From: Betaproteobacteria bacterium
Lineage (GTDB): Bacteria > Pseudomonadota > Gammaproteobacteria > Burkholderiales > WYBJ01
Direction: 5' to 3'
Assembly: GCA_009377585.1 (NCBI GenBank)
Contig: WHTS01000005.1
Span: forward strand, 48,725 to 112,724
DNA: 64,000 bases
Shown here: one piece after another, positions 7,243 through 14,855 of the stretch
How the letters are laid out: the number at the start of each line of letters is the position of its first letter
How positions within the stretch are numbered: position 1 is the stretch's first letter
Position numbers and translations under genes: made by a program
The notes under the pieces: generated by a model
What the model saw: only the letters and a program-made list of their open reading frames with translations
Told to the model about the DNA's origin: nothing
Databases searched by the model: none

Positions 7243-7434
7243 CGGCACGCATTCGCAACGCATCTGTTGCAGTCCGGCGTCGATATCCGGACCGTACAGA
7301 CCTTGCTCGGCCATCAGGATGTAGCGACGACCATGATCTACACCCACGTTTCGCCGACGAGCTCCGGTGCACTGCGAAGCCCGATGGACCGGTTGGAGGA
7401 AGATCTGCCGCCGGCCGGCGCATTCGACCAGTAG
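7243..7434 (+). pseudogene. intI: Integron integrase (IntI), C-terminal remnant
   Basis: An open frame of 63 codons ending at TAG 7432 reads [34 protein letters not shown], then [10 protein letters not shown]. This is the box II region of tyrosine recombinases with the catalytic Arg/His context, the second His (LLGH) and the nucleophile Tyr (MIYTHV); [19 protein letters not shown] followed by G..RSP.D.L is the pattern of integron integrases rather than XerC/D. The N-terminal ~260 residues are absent: 5' of 7242 lie palindromic repeats and the IS110 element. No start codon, so non-functional. Orientation is divergent from the minus-strand cassettes, as in intact integrons. Confidence 0.8.
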
Positions 7435-7604
7435 GGAAGTACTCGTCGTAGCAGCGCCCGTCGAGTGCGATGGTGGCTGCGCAGGTAGGAAATTGGCCGG
7501 ACCCGTCCAAGCCAGCCCGTCCGAGGACATGGCCGCTGTACGGAAAGCCGGCGCGCGGGAGCAAGACCCGCTCGCAGGGCAGTGCCGGGGGTTCTACAGA
7601 GCCG

Positions 7605-7886
7605 TCAAGCGCTCGGGCGATGCCGCCCGCCTTCGACCTCCTCGGCCGCGGCGATGGCGCGCGCAAGTGCTGCCGCCAAATCCTTGGCCGATTCCAGCGT
7701 GAGCTCCACCGCGACCCGCGAGCCGGGACCCAGGGCGGAGCTCATGAAGTCGATGGTGATGGCCTCTTCCAGCAGGGCGTGGTGCGGATGGTCGTACGAC
7801 ACCACGGAATGCGTGAGATCGAACCAGCCGTCCGCGCCCTTGCCCGCACCGTCCGCCGGGACGATCTCGACGATGGAGGTGCACAC
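7605..7886 (-). CDS. DUF6295-like conserved protein
   Basis: 93 aa from GTG 7886 (VCTSIVEIV). Contains GKGADGWFDLTHSVVSYDHP, HALLEEAITIDF and GPGSRVAVELTLESA, a pattern I associate with the small uncharacterised DUF6295 family; no enzymatic motif is evident. It starts 4 bp after the dienelactone-hydrolase stop, so the two genes form an operon, and in such pairs a role in handling the hydrolase substrate or product is plausible but unproven. Confidence 0.65.
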   Translation of the reverse strand: MCTSIVEIVPADGAGKGADGWFDLTHSVVSYDHPHHALLEEAITIDFMSSALGPGSRVAVELTLESAKDLAAALARAIAAAEEVEGGRHRPSA

Positions 7887-7890
7887 CGGC

Positions 7891-8637
7891 TTACTTGGCC
7901 AGATGCTTCTCGAAGAACGCCCACACCTTCTTCCAGCCGTCGAGCGCCTGGTCGACCCGGTACATGGGCCGGTCGTAGTAGAAGAAGCCGTGACCCGCGC
8001 CGTCGTAGCGGTGGAATTCGTAGTTCTTGCCGTGCTTTTTCAGCTCCGCTTCGTGCAGGTTCACCTGCTCCGGCGTCGGCGACCGGTCTTCGTTGCCGAA
8101 CAGGCCAAGCAGTGGACAGGAGAGATTCTTGGTGAATTCGATCGGCGCGGTCGGCTGCTTGGGGTTGAGCTCTTCCTTGCTCATCACCACGCGCCCACCC
8201 CACAGCTCGACAGCCGCGTCGATGCTCTTGGTATGGCAGGCATACAGGAAGGTATGCCGCCCGCCCGAACAGGTGCCGATGCAGCCCACCTTGCCGTTGA
8301 GCCACGGTTGGGCACGCAGCCACTGAACCGCGCCTTCGGTATCGCCGATGACTTGCGCATCGGGAACGCCGCCCTCGGCGCGCACCTTCGCCGCCACGTC
8401 GTCCGCCTTGCCCTCGCCGGCACGGTGATAGAGATTGTGGCTGATCGCCGCATAGCCGTGATGGGCGAAGCGGCGCGTGGTTTCGCGATACCACTCGTCC
8501 CACCCGGGCGCGTGGTGGATCAGGACCATGCCGGGGAACGGGCCAGCGCCGAGCGGCCGCGCCACATACGCGGAGATGGGCTCACCCTTGTCGCCATTGA
8601 TGGTGATGGTTTCCGCGATCATGCCTTCGTAGGCCAT
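7891..8637 (-). CDS. Dienelactone hydrolase family protein
   Basis: 248 aa alpha/beta-hydrolase. ATG 8637 has GAGGAG upstream. The nucleophile elbow is GTCSGG, so the nucleophile is a cysteine as in true dienelactone hydrolases; the acid is in FGNEDRSP and the histidine in GAGHGFFYY, all in the right order and spacing. Predicted cytosolic hydrolase of a lactone/ester (possibly from ring-cleavage pathways). No catechol or chlorocatechol genes are nearby, so substrate is open. First gene of an operon with the DUF6295-like gene. Confidence 0.85.
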   Translation of the reverse strand: MAYEGMIAETITINGDKGEPISAYVARPLGAGPFPGMVLIHHAPGWDEWYRETTRRFAHHGYAAISHNLYHRAGEGKADDVAAKVRAEGGVPDAQVIGDTEGAVQWLRAQPWLNGKVGCIGTCSGGRHTFLYACHTKSIDAAVELWGGRVVMSKEELNPKQPTAPIEFTKNLSCPLLGLFGNEDRSPTPEQVNLHEAELKKHGKNYEFHRYDGAGHGFFYYDRPMYRVDQALDGWKKVWAFFEKHLAK

Positions 8638-9022
8638 GGCTATCTCCTCTTTTCGGTAAGGATGAACGAATGACAACGCGAGCGGCAGGGAAGTGTATCA
8701 CCGGCCCCGAGCGCCAGCAGCCGGTCGACGGCCGGGGCGTCGCTCCTGCGGGCGGCGTCTGCAGCAACGCGGCGAGCAGGCGTTGCAGCGCCGGCGGCAC
8801 TGCGCCGAGCATCCCTTCGCCCAGCGGTCAGCACCGTTGGGCGCGCGTGCGAACGCGTACTTTGGTCGTACGACTTGCGCCAGCGATGGATGTCGAATAT
8901 GCCCTGGAGCTTTCGATCCGCCGGCGCCAGAATTGCCTCCCGTTGCGCAAGTTCATGTCGATTCCGCGCGCTGCCGAACGACTAACCAAGACTTCGAACG
9001 ACTTACGACGGACTGCAGACGA
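8638..9022. other. Intergenic region, nothing recognised
   Basis: 385 bp between the divergent dienelactone-hydrolase gene and a small plus-strand gene. It must contain both promoters. Short open frames here lack recognisable family features and start signals; no RNA gene or repeat was seen. Confidence 0.4.
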
Positions 9023-9211
9023 ATGAATCGCTGGATCGCCTCGCTGCCGCGACCGTACGCCAAGTGGTGCGGCTACCTGCTGCTTCTGCTCGCCCCGGGT
9101 TCGTTCGTCGTTTTGCCCGTGATCTGGTTCATTCAGTTTCGCCGGGAAGCGCGGGCGCAGCCTCCTTCAGCGCCACCCCGGAAAGCTTGCGCCGACGCGC
9201 TTCGACCATGA
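9023..9211 (+). CDS. Small single-pass membrane protein, unknown function
   Basis: 62 aa: an amphipathic N-terminus MNRWIASLPRPYAKWCGY, one strong hydrophobic segment (LLLLLAPGSFVVLPVIWFI) and a basic, proline-rich tail. The arrangement is that of small betaproteobacterial inner-membrane proteins with a PRP..K..GYLLLLLAPGSFVVLP core, which makes me think it is real, but the tail overlaps the 3' end of eutC on the opposite strand by about 80 bp. Function unknown. Confidence 0.5.
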   Translation: MNRWIASLPRPYAKWCGYLLLLLAPGSFVVLPVIWFIQFRREARAQPPSAPPRKACADALRP

Positions 9212-9920
9212 GGTGATAGAGCCGGTGCGCGGCCAACGCGTAGGACAAGCCCTCGGGCGGCCGCACGTTGGAGATACAGTTGCGCTCCGCGTTGCTGCGC
9301 CCGGGCATCGGATCGTAGGTGAAGTAGATTCCGAGGCTGTCGGGCGAGGAAAGCCCCGGGCGCTCGCCGATCAGCATGGCCGTCATGCGCGCGGGCAACA
9401 AGGTGCCGATCTCGTCGCCGATCGCGACGCGTCCCTGGCTCACCAGGCAAACCGGGCTCGCGCACCATCCCTCGGCAGCCAGCCGGCGCGCCAGTTCCTG
9501 CAACAGCGCTACGGCGTGATGTTCGATCGCCAGTGCCGACAGCCCATCCGCCACGACCAGTGCGCAGTCGTAGGCCGATGCCGGCGGTCCGCGTGTCTCG
9601 AGCGAGCGTTTGGACTCGTCGTTCAGGATGCGGCCCAGATCCGGGCGAGCGATGAATGTGCGCCGGTCGGGCGCGGCACTGTGCAAACGCAGGCTGTCGA
9701 TACCCGCGGCGCTCAACTGCTCGGCGAGTGCATCGACGTCGAGGTTGCGCTGCACCGCATCCCGCGCCTGGGCGTGCGCGAGCTGAAAAGCGAGCGAGGG
9801 CTGGGTGGGCTGACTCCCGCCGGCGCGGCCCAATCCAATGCGGGCCGCGGTGAATCGCGTCAGCACCTGCCAGGGGTCGGGATGCGAGCTCGGCACGGCG
9901 GTCGCAAGCGGCTTTGCCAC
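9129..9920 (-). CDS. eutC: Ethanolamine ammonia-lyase small subunit
   Basis: 263 aa from GTG 9920, 10 bp after the eutB stop. Features of the light chain: DPWQVLTRFTAARIGLGRAG, PSLAFQLAHAQARDAV, ALVVADGLSALA and the C-terminal GDEIGTLL, RPGLSSPDSLGIYFTY and RSNAERNCISNVRPPEGLSY that contact adenosylcobalamin. With EutB it forms the coenzyme-B12-dependent enzyme converting ethanolamine to acetaldehyde and ammonia. No EutA reactivase, acetaldehyde dehydrogenase or microcompartment shell gene is in view, the arrangement of non-compartmentalised, nitrogen-scavenging ethanolamine users. Confidence 0.93.
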   Translation of the reverse strand: MAKPLATAVPSSHPDPWQVLTRFTAARIGLGRAGGSQPTQPSLAFQLAHAQARDAVQRNLDVDALAEQLSAAGIDSLRLHSAAPDRRTFIARPDLGRILNDESKRSLETRGPPASAYDCALVVADGLSALAIEHHAVALLQELARRLAAEGWCASPVCLVSQGRVAIGDEIGTLLPARMTAMLIGERPGLSSPDSLGIYFTYDPMPGRSNAERNCISNVRPPEGLSYALAAHRLYHLMVEARRRKLSGVALKEAAPALPGETE

Positions 9921-9930
9921 GCCCGCGTTC

Positions 9931-11310
9931 CTAACCCGGCGCCAAGGCGAGCAGCTTGTGATCGGCCAGCGCGCGCTCGAGACGCGTGCCGCCGCGGACG
10001 ATGCCCATCGCATCGAGCCACGCTTCGAACTCGGGTGCGGGCTTGAGCCTCAGGAGCTGGCGCAAGTAGAGCGCGTCGTGAAACGACGTGCTCTGGTAAT
10101 TGAGCATGATGTCGTCCGCGCCCGGCACGCCCATGATGTAATTGACGCCTGCCGCACCGAGCAGCGTGAGCAGGACGTCCATGTCGTCCTGATCGGCGTC
10201 GGCATGGTTGGTGTAGCAGACGTCCACGCCCATCGGCAACCCGAGCAGCTTGCCGCAGAAGTGGTCCTCGACGCCGGCGCGAACGATCTCGCGCCCGTCG
10301 AGATACTCCGGGCCGATGAAACCTACGACGCTATTCACCAGCAACGGATCGAAGCGGCGCGCGAGCCCGTAGGCGCGGGCTTCGAGCGTCTGCTGATCCA
10401 CGCCGTGGTGCGCGTTGGCGGAAAGCGCGCTGCCCTGCCCGGTCTCGAAATACATCACGTTCGAGCCGACGCGCCCGCGCTGCAGCCCGCGCGCCATGTC
10501 GTTCGCCTCGGCCAGCATCGCGGCCGACACGCCAAAGCTGCGGTTGGTCGCCTCGGTGCCGCCGATCGACTGGAACACGAGATCCACCGGTGCGCCCTGC
10601 GCCATCGCCTGCATCGTGGTCGAGACGTGGGTGAGGATGCACGACTGCGTCGGAATCGCGTACGCCTCGATGATGCCGGCCAGCATATGGTTCAGGCGCA
10701 TCACCTGCGCCAGATTGTCGGTCGCCGGATTGATGCCGATCACCGCATCGCCGCAGCCGTAGAGAAGGCCGTCGACGATCGAAGCCGCGATGCCCTTCTC
10801 GTCGTCGGTCGGATGATTGGGCTGCAGGCGCGTGGCAAGCCGCCCAGGCAGTCCCAGCGTATTGCGGAACTTGCTGACCACGCGCGCCTTGGCGGCCACC
10901 AGCACGAGATCCTGGATGCGCATGATCTTGCAGACCGCGGCCACCATCTCGGGCGTCAACCCGGGCGCAAGCGCGGCGAGCGTCTCGGTGTCCGTCTCGT
11001 AGGCGAGCAGCCAGTCGCGGAAGTCGCCGACCGTGAGATGAGAGACCGGCGCGAACGCGCCCGCATCGCGCCCGTCGATGATCAGGCGCGTGATTTCATC
11101 CGCGTCGTAGTCGATCACCGCGATATTGAGAAATTCGGTGAGCGGCAGCTCAGCCAGCGCCATCTGCGCGGCGACCCGCTCTTCGGCACTTTCGGCCGCG
11201 ATGCCGGCCAGCCGATCACCCGTGCGCGCAGGCGTCGCCTTGGCGAGCAAGGATTTCAGATCGGCGAAGCGATAGACCCGGCTTCCAACCGAATGGGCGT
11301 ATTCCGGCAT
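9931..11310 (-). CDS. eutB: Ethanolamine ammonia-lyase large subunit
   Basis: 459 aa from ATG 11310 with GGGAGG upstream; normal family length. The TIM-barrel catalytic subunit is recognised by LTPEMVAAVCKIMRIQDLV, RLQPNHPTDD, DAVIGINPATDN, GAPVDLVFQSIGGTEATN, YFETGQGSALSANAHHGVDQ and GPEYLDGREI. The glutamate and glutamines that hold the substrate amine lie in these segments. First gene of the eutBC operon; 264 bp upstream separate it from a divergent TctC-type receptor gene. Confidence 0.95.
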   Translation of the reverse strand: MPEYAHSVGSRVYRFADLKSLLAKATPARTGDRLAGIAAESAEERVAAQMALAELPLTEFLNIAVIDYDADEITRLIIDGRDAGAFAPVSHLTVGDFRDWLLAYETDTETLAALAPGLTPEMVAAVCKIMRIQDLVLVAAKARVVSKFRNTLGLPGRLATRLQPNHPTDDEKGIAASIVDGLLYGCGDAVIGINPATDNLAQVMRLNHMLAGIIEAYAIPTQSCILTHVSTTMQAMAQGAPVDLVFQSIGGTEATNRSFGVSAAMLAEANDMARGLQRGRVGSNVMYFETGQGSALSANAHHGVDQQTLEARAYGLARRFDPLLVNSVVGFIGPEYLDGREIVRAGVEDHFCGKLLGLPMGVDVCYTNHADADQDDMDVLLTLLGAAGVNYIMGVPGADDIMLNYQSTSFHDALYLRQLLRLKPAPEFEAWLDAMGIVRGGTRLERALADHKLLALAPG

Positions 11311-11574
11311 GGCGCCTCCCGTCGATAGGGGCTCGACCACACGTTAGCGCAACGAGCCGGGCAAAGCGAGCACGCAAACTGCGGGCCAGCTGCAGCTTCG
11401 ACATGAGGAGGAAGGTGTGCGCGATCATCGGCTGATGCTTCCGCTTGCGCTGCCGCGGCTGGCCGAATTGGCGCCGTGATGCGAACATCGCGACCGTGGA
11501 TGACGCAAGCCGCGACACGGACAACAGCTGTGCACATCCATCATCAGACGAACGACACAACGTGGAGGAGTTAC

Positions 11575-12543
11575 ATGACGATCCGACGTGCCTGGCCTTG
11601 TCTCGTGTTCGGCGCTGCCTGCCTTTGCCCGCTTCCGATCCAGGCGCAGTCGTATCCCGAAAGATCGATCCGCATGATCGTCGCATTCGCGACCGGCGCT
11701 TCCCACATCCTGGCGATCGCGCTGTCGGAGAAGCTGCGCGAAAGCCTGGGCCAAGGCGTGGTTCCCGACTTCCGCCCGGGCGCCGGCGGCAACCTCGCTT
11801 CCGCGCTCGCCGCCAAGGCCCCGACGGACGGCTACACGCTGCTGCTCACCAGCCCGACCATCGCCATTAGCCCGAGCCTGTTCAAGAACCTCGGCTACGA
11901 CACCTTCCGCGATTTCACCCCGATCTCGCTGCTCGCCACCGTGCCGAACGTCCTGGTGGTGCATCCCTCGGTGCCCGCGAAAAGCCTGAAGGAGCTGATC
12001 GCGCTGGCCAAGGCGCACCCGCACAAGCTCAATTTCGGCTCCGGCGGCGTCGGCTCCGGCAGTCAGCTCGGAAGCGAATTGTTCAAGGCGCTGGCGAAGA
12101 TCGACATCGTGCACGTACCGTACAAGGGTGCATCGATCGCGCTTACCGCCATGCTGGGCGGTGAGGTGGACATGGTCGTTTCCACCGTGCCGGCCACCAT
12201 TCCTTTCATCAATTCGGGACGCATGCGAGGTCTGGCCGTGCTCGCACCCGAGCGCGTCGCTTCGCTACCCAAGGTGCCCACCACCGCGGAAGCCGGCATG
12301 CCGCAGGTTGTCGTCATCACCTGGTACGGTATGTTCACGCGCGCGGGTGTCAAACCCGAGATCGTCGAACGTCTCAACACGGAGATCGTGAAAGCGCTGC
12401 GGATGCCGGACATCCGCGCGAGCTTCGCCAAGGTGGGTCTGGATACCGCGCCGACAACGTCGGCGGAATTCGCGCGTTTCTTGCGCGAAGAAACCGACAA
12501 GTGGGCTCGCGTGATCCGCGACGCGGACATCCGGGTCAACTGA
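11575..12543 (+). CDS. TctC/Bug-family periplasmic solute receptor
   Basis: 322 aa with a signal peptide (cleavage after PIQAQS, about residue 24) and strong GGAGGAG upstream of ATG 11575. Family marks: YPERSIRMIVAFATG near the N-terminus, FRPGAGGNLASALAAKA, DGYTLLL, NFGSGGVGSGSQL, VPYKGASIALTAMLGGEVD and PTTAEAG. Bug receptors bind carboxylates for tripartite tricarboxylate transporters; most are orphans, as here, with no TctAB genes alongside. The usual PGGxxD ligand loop reads ATGASHI, so the ligand may be atypical. Such receptors are hugely expanded in Burkholderiales. Confidence 0.9.
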   Translation: MTIRRAWPCLVFGAACLCPLPIQAQSYPERSIRMIVAFATGASHILAIALSEKLRESLGQGVVPDFRPGAGGNLASALAAKAPTDGYTLLLTSPTIAISPSLFKNLGYDTFRDFTPISLLATVPNVLVVHPSVPAKSLKELIALAKAHPHKLNFGSGGVGSGSQLGSELFKALAKIDIVHVPYKGASIALTAMLGGEVDMVVSTVPATIPFINSGRMRGLAVLAPERVASLPKVPTTAEAGMPQVVVITWYGMFTRAGVKPEIVERLNTEIVKALRMPDIRASFAKVGLDTAPTTSAEFARFLREETDKWARVIRDADIRVN

Positions 12544-12616
12544 TCTTCCGATTAGCGACAATTCTCAGCCGACCCTCATCCCAGGGAAAACGTTGCGCGG
12601 GCTCGACGCCCCGGCG

Positions 12617-13516
12617 TCAGAGCGTCGCGCCGCGCTCGGCCATGGCGTAGCGCGTGAGGTCCCGCGACACGATGTCGAACGCCTCGTCGACCGAGTCGGT
12701 GCGATGGAAGAGCTTCACGTCCTCGGCATTGATCGTGCCGTGGCGCACGAGCGCGTCGAAATCCACCACCTCGTCCCAGTACTGCGAGCCGAACAGCACC
12801 ACCGAGAGGTGCTTGCGCATCTTGCGCGTCTGCCGCAAGGTCAGAACCTCGAACAGCTCGTCCAAAGTGCCGAAGCCGCCGGGGAAGACGATCAGCGCCT
12901 TGGCCAGGTAGACGAACCAGAACTTGCGCATGAAGAAGTAGTGGAAGTGGAATGACAACTCGCGCGTGACGTAGCGGTTGTCGAACTCCTCCACCGGGAT
13001 CGAAATGGTGAGCCCGACGTTCATGCCCTTGGCCTCGGAAGCGCCGCGATTGGCCGCCTCCATGATGCCGGGACCGCCGCCGGTGCAGACCACGAAGCGG
13101 CGCTCGTCGTCGTCGAGCTGCTTGGACCACTCGGTCAGGCGCCGCGCGAGCTCGCGTGCATCCTCGTAGTAGCGCGACATCGCGAGCCGCGTGCGCGCGC
13201 GCTCGAGATCGCCTTTCCCGTCCTCGGCGGCGCGCAGCTCGTCCTGCGCCTGTTCGCGCGAGATGACCCGCGCGGAACCCATGAATACGATCGTGTCCTC
13301 GATGCGATGCCGGCCGAGCCGGCTCCTGGGCTCGAGATACTCGGCGAGAATGCGCAGCGGCCGGGCATCGGCGGCATTGAGGAACGATTCCTTGAGATAT
13401 GCCTTGACGCCCTGGTGCCGCCTTTCCGGCCCAGCCTCCGGCAGGGAAGGCTCCGCGCCTTCCTTGTCCGCGCCTTCCTTGTCCGTGCCTTCCTTGTCCG
13501 TGCCTTCATTCTTCAT
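12617..13516 (-). CDS. LOG-family (TIGR00730-type) Rossmann protein
   Basis: 299 aa. The core has GGGPGIMEAANRGA (phosphoribohydrolase/phosphate-binding) and PGGFGTLDE, the signature of LONELY GUY-like and lysine-decarboxylase-annotated proteins; known members cleave ribose-5-phosphate from AMP or cytokinin nucleotides. Long-form members with a ~100 aa N-terminal helical extension, like this one, are less well studied. The extreme N-terminus is low-complexity (repeats of GTDKE/GADKE) encoded by a 15-bp tandem repeat. ATG 13516 overlaps the DUF3750 stop, so it is the last gene of the soxBDAG-DUF3750-LOG run. Confidence 0.85.
   Translation of the reverse strand: MKNEGTDKEGTDKEGADKEGAEPSLPEAGPERRHQGVKAYLKESFLNAADARPLRILAEYLEPRSRLGRHRIEDTIVFMGSARVISREQAQDELRAAEDGKGDLERARTRLAMSRYYEDARELARRLTEWSKQLDDDERRFVVCTGGGPGIMEAANRGASEAKGMNVGLTISIPVEEFDNRYVTRELSFHFHYFFMRKFWFVYLAKALIVFPGGFGTLDELFEVLTLRQTRKMRKHLSVVLFGSQYWDEVVDFDALVRHGTINAEDVKLFHRTDSVDEAFDIVSRDLTRYAMAERGATL
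13453..13507. repeat. 15-bp tandem repeat in the LOG-family gene
   Basis: Three full units of CCGYGCCTTCCTTGT plus a partial fourth. In frame on the minus strand they encode KEGTD/KEGAD pentapeptides at residues 4-20. The unit is a multiple of three, so copy-number change would alter tail length without frameshift. Confidence 0.8.
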
Positions 13517-14265
13517 TGGGGTAATCCGATTCTTCCCATCCCGGGCAGCCGCACGCCGGGCGTGTTGAAGTCCAGGCCGAACGACAGGCCCAGCACGTTG
13601 AGCTCGATGCCTTCCTCCAGCGCGCCGGTCACGCCGAGCAGACCGTACAACGAGACCTGGTACCCGGTGCCGCTCGGCGCGACTGCGACGATGGAGCCGT
13701 TGGCGAGAAAGTCCTTCCCGATGGCCGTCGGCGGCAAATCCAGGCGCAACTCGGGAACGGATCGGCCGATGTGCGCGACGAACGTATTGCTGTTGGGACC
13801 GGGCCAGGTGCGATAGCTGTCCGGATACGGATAGGTCTTCACCGCCTCCTCGATGCGCCGGATCATCGCGTCCACGCCGGGGCCGCGCCGCTCCACCAGT
13901 TTCTCCGGCGCGGCGCCGAACCAGTAGTTGTCGGGTCCGGTGCGATTGACCTGGATGGCCGGATAACCGCGCATGACGCCCCAGCCCACCACCTCATAGC
14001 GCGTGTAGCGCGTCGCGTTCGACGGCTTCACCACGATCCAGCTATGCACGCCGAAGGCCCCTTTCCAGCCAACCGTGCGCGCGGCATAGACCTGGACGAT
14101 TGCTTCCTGCGTCGCGGCCGGGTCGGGCGCCTGGTTGGACGCGTCGCGGCGGGCGCTGCGCCAGTCGCCGGGTTTGCTGAACAACGTGCAGCCGGTCGAA
14201 GCCAGCACCGGCACGATCAGCACCAGCAGTGCGACCCAGCCTATCGTACGCATCCACCAACCCAT
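13513..14265 (-). CDS. DUF3750 membrane-anchored protein
   Basis: 250 aa from ATG 14265 (MGWWMRTIGWVALLVLIVPVL), one N-terminal hydrophobic segment then a soluble domain facing the periplasm. Conserved-looking stretches: VYAARTVGWKGAFGVHSWI, NYWFGAAPEKL, YRTWPGPNSNTFVAHIGRSVPEL; this WPGPNSNTF pattern with a preceding HSW fits DUF3750, which may belong to cysteine/histidine hydrolase-like proteins, though no biochemical role is known. A cysteine after ASTG could be a lipid site but the lipobox is poor. It lies between soxG and the LOG gene with minimal spacing. Confidence 0.75.
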   Translation of the reverse strand: MGWWMRTIGWVALLVLIVPVLASTGCTLFSKPGDWRSARRDASNQAPDPAATQEAIVQVYAARTVGWKGAFGVHSWIVVKPSNATRYTRYEVVGWGVMRGYPAIQVNRTGPDNYWFGAAPEKLVERRGPGVDAMIRRIEEAVKTYPYPDSYRTWPGPNSNTFVAHIGRSVPELRLDLPPTAIGKDFLANGSIVAVAPSGTGYQVSLYGLLGVTGALEEGIELNVLGLSFGLDFNTPGVRLPGMGRIGLPQ

Positions 14266-14285
14266 CGCAATCCGCCGACAGGACA

Positions 14286-14855
14286 CTACACGGCGCCTGC
14301 CTCGGCGGCGTATTCCGAGGCAGCCGCTTGCAGCCAGGCCCAGGCGTAATCGCGGAAGCTGCGGGCGACATGAATCTCGAACGTCGGCTCGGTGCTAGCG
14401 CGGTGGACGAGGATCGGCACCTTGGCGAGCAGCGTCTGCGCGCAGCGGCCGACCGGGAACTCCCGCTCGTGCAGATCGAGCGAACAACCCTTCGCCAGCA
14501 CGGCGCGCGCATTCGAGCCGCCGACAGCATACACGATGCGGGCATGGCTCACATCGACCACGGCCGAGGCGATACCGCGCAAGGCCGCGCGCAAGCTCGC
14601 CGTCAAGGCTTCGCCGGACTGCGTGTCGCTCGAGACCAGCCACTGGTCGGGACCCAGCCAGAGGATCGACGCGAGCAACCCCGATTCGCACGTGCCCGCC
14701 TCGAGCGGCAGACGCAAGTCGGTAACGCTTTCCACCGCACGCGCAAAGCGTGCATCGTTCGGATCGCCGCGCAGGTCGATGCAGGCGCGGCCGGGGCGCT
14801 CCTCGATCACGAGATTGCGGCCGGCGAAGCGCCGCGCCTGCCCGCTGTCAGCCAT
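14286..14855 (-). CDS. soxG: Sarcosine oxidase gamma subunit
   Basis: 189 aa, the usual size. Shows the GcvT-like small-subunit features: DLRLPLEAGTCES, LWLGPDQWLV, VVDVSHARIVYAVGG and an ending FRDYAWAWLQAAA. As the gamma chain it stabilises the heterotetramer rather than binding flavin. ATG 14855 overlaps the soxA stop by 8 bp, so translation is coupled. Last sox gene, ahead of DUF3750. Confidence 0.9.
   Translation of the reverse strand: MADSGQARRFAGRNLVIEERPGRACIDLRGDPNDARFARAVESVTDLRLPLEAGTCESGLLASILWLGPDQWLVSSDTQSGEALTASLRAALRGIASAVVDVSHARIVYAVGGSNARAVLAKGCSLDLHEREFPVGRCAQTLLAKVPILVHRASTEPTFEIHVARSFRDYAWAWLQAAASEYAAEAGAV

Noticed and set aside
7436..7604. Possible gene upstream (minus-strand) of the DUF6295-like stop
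   Set aside because: Open frames in this stretch look coherent for only short spans and have no start or family motif; treated as noncoding.
8693..9022. Upstream extension of the small membrane protein frame
   Set aside because: The first ~110 codons are Arg-rich with no homology pattern; the ATG at 9023 is the better start.
9838..11328. Long plus-strand open frame of nearly 500 codons
   Set aside because: It is the antisense of eutB; the amino acid content is extreme (Arg, His, Ala) with no family motif. High-GC antisense shadow.
13453..13507. CRISPR array
   Set aside because: Repeats are contiguous 15-mers inside a gene with no spacers. No CRISPR-like array of direct repeats with unique spacers was seen in the window.
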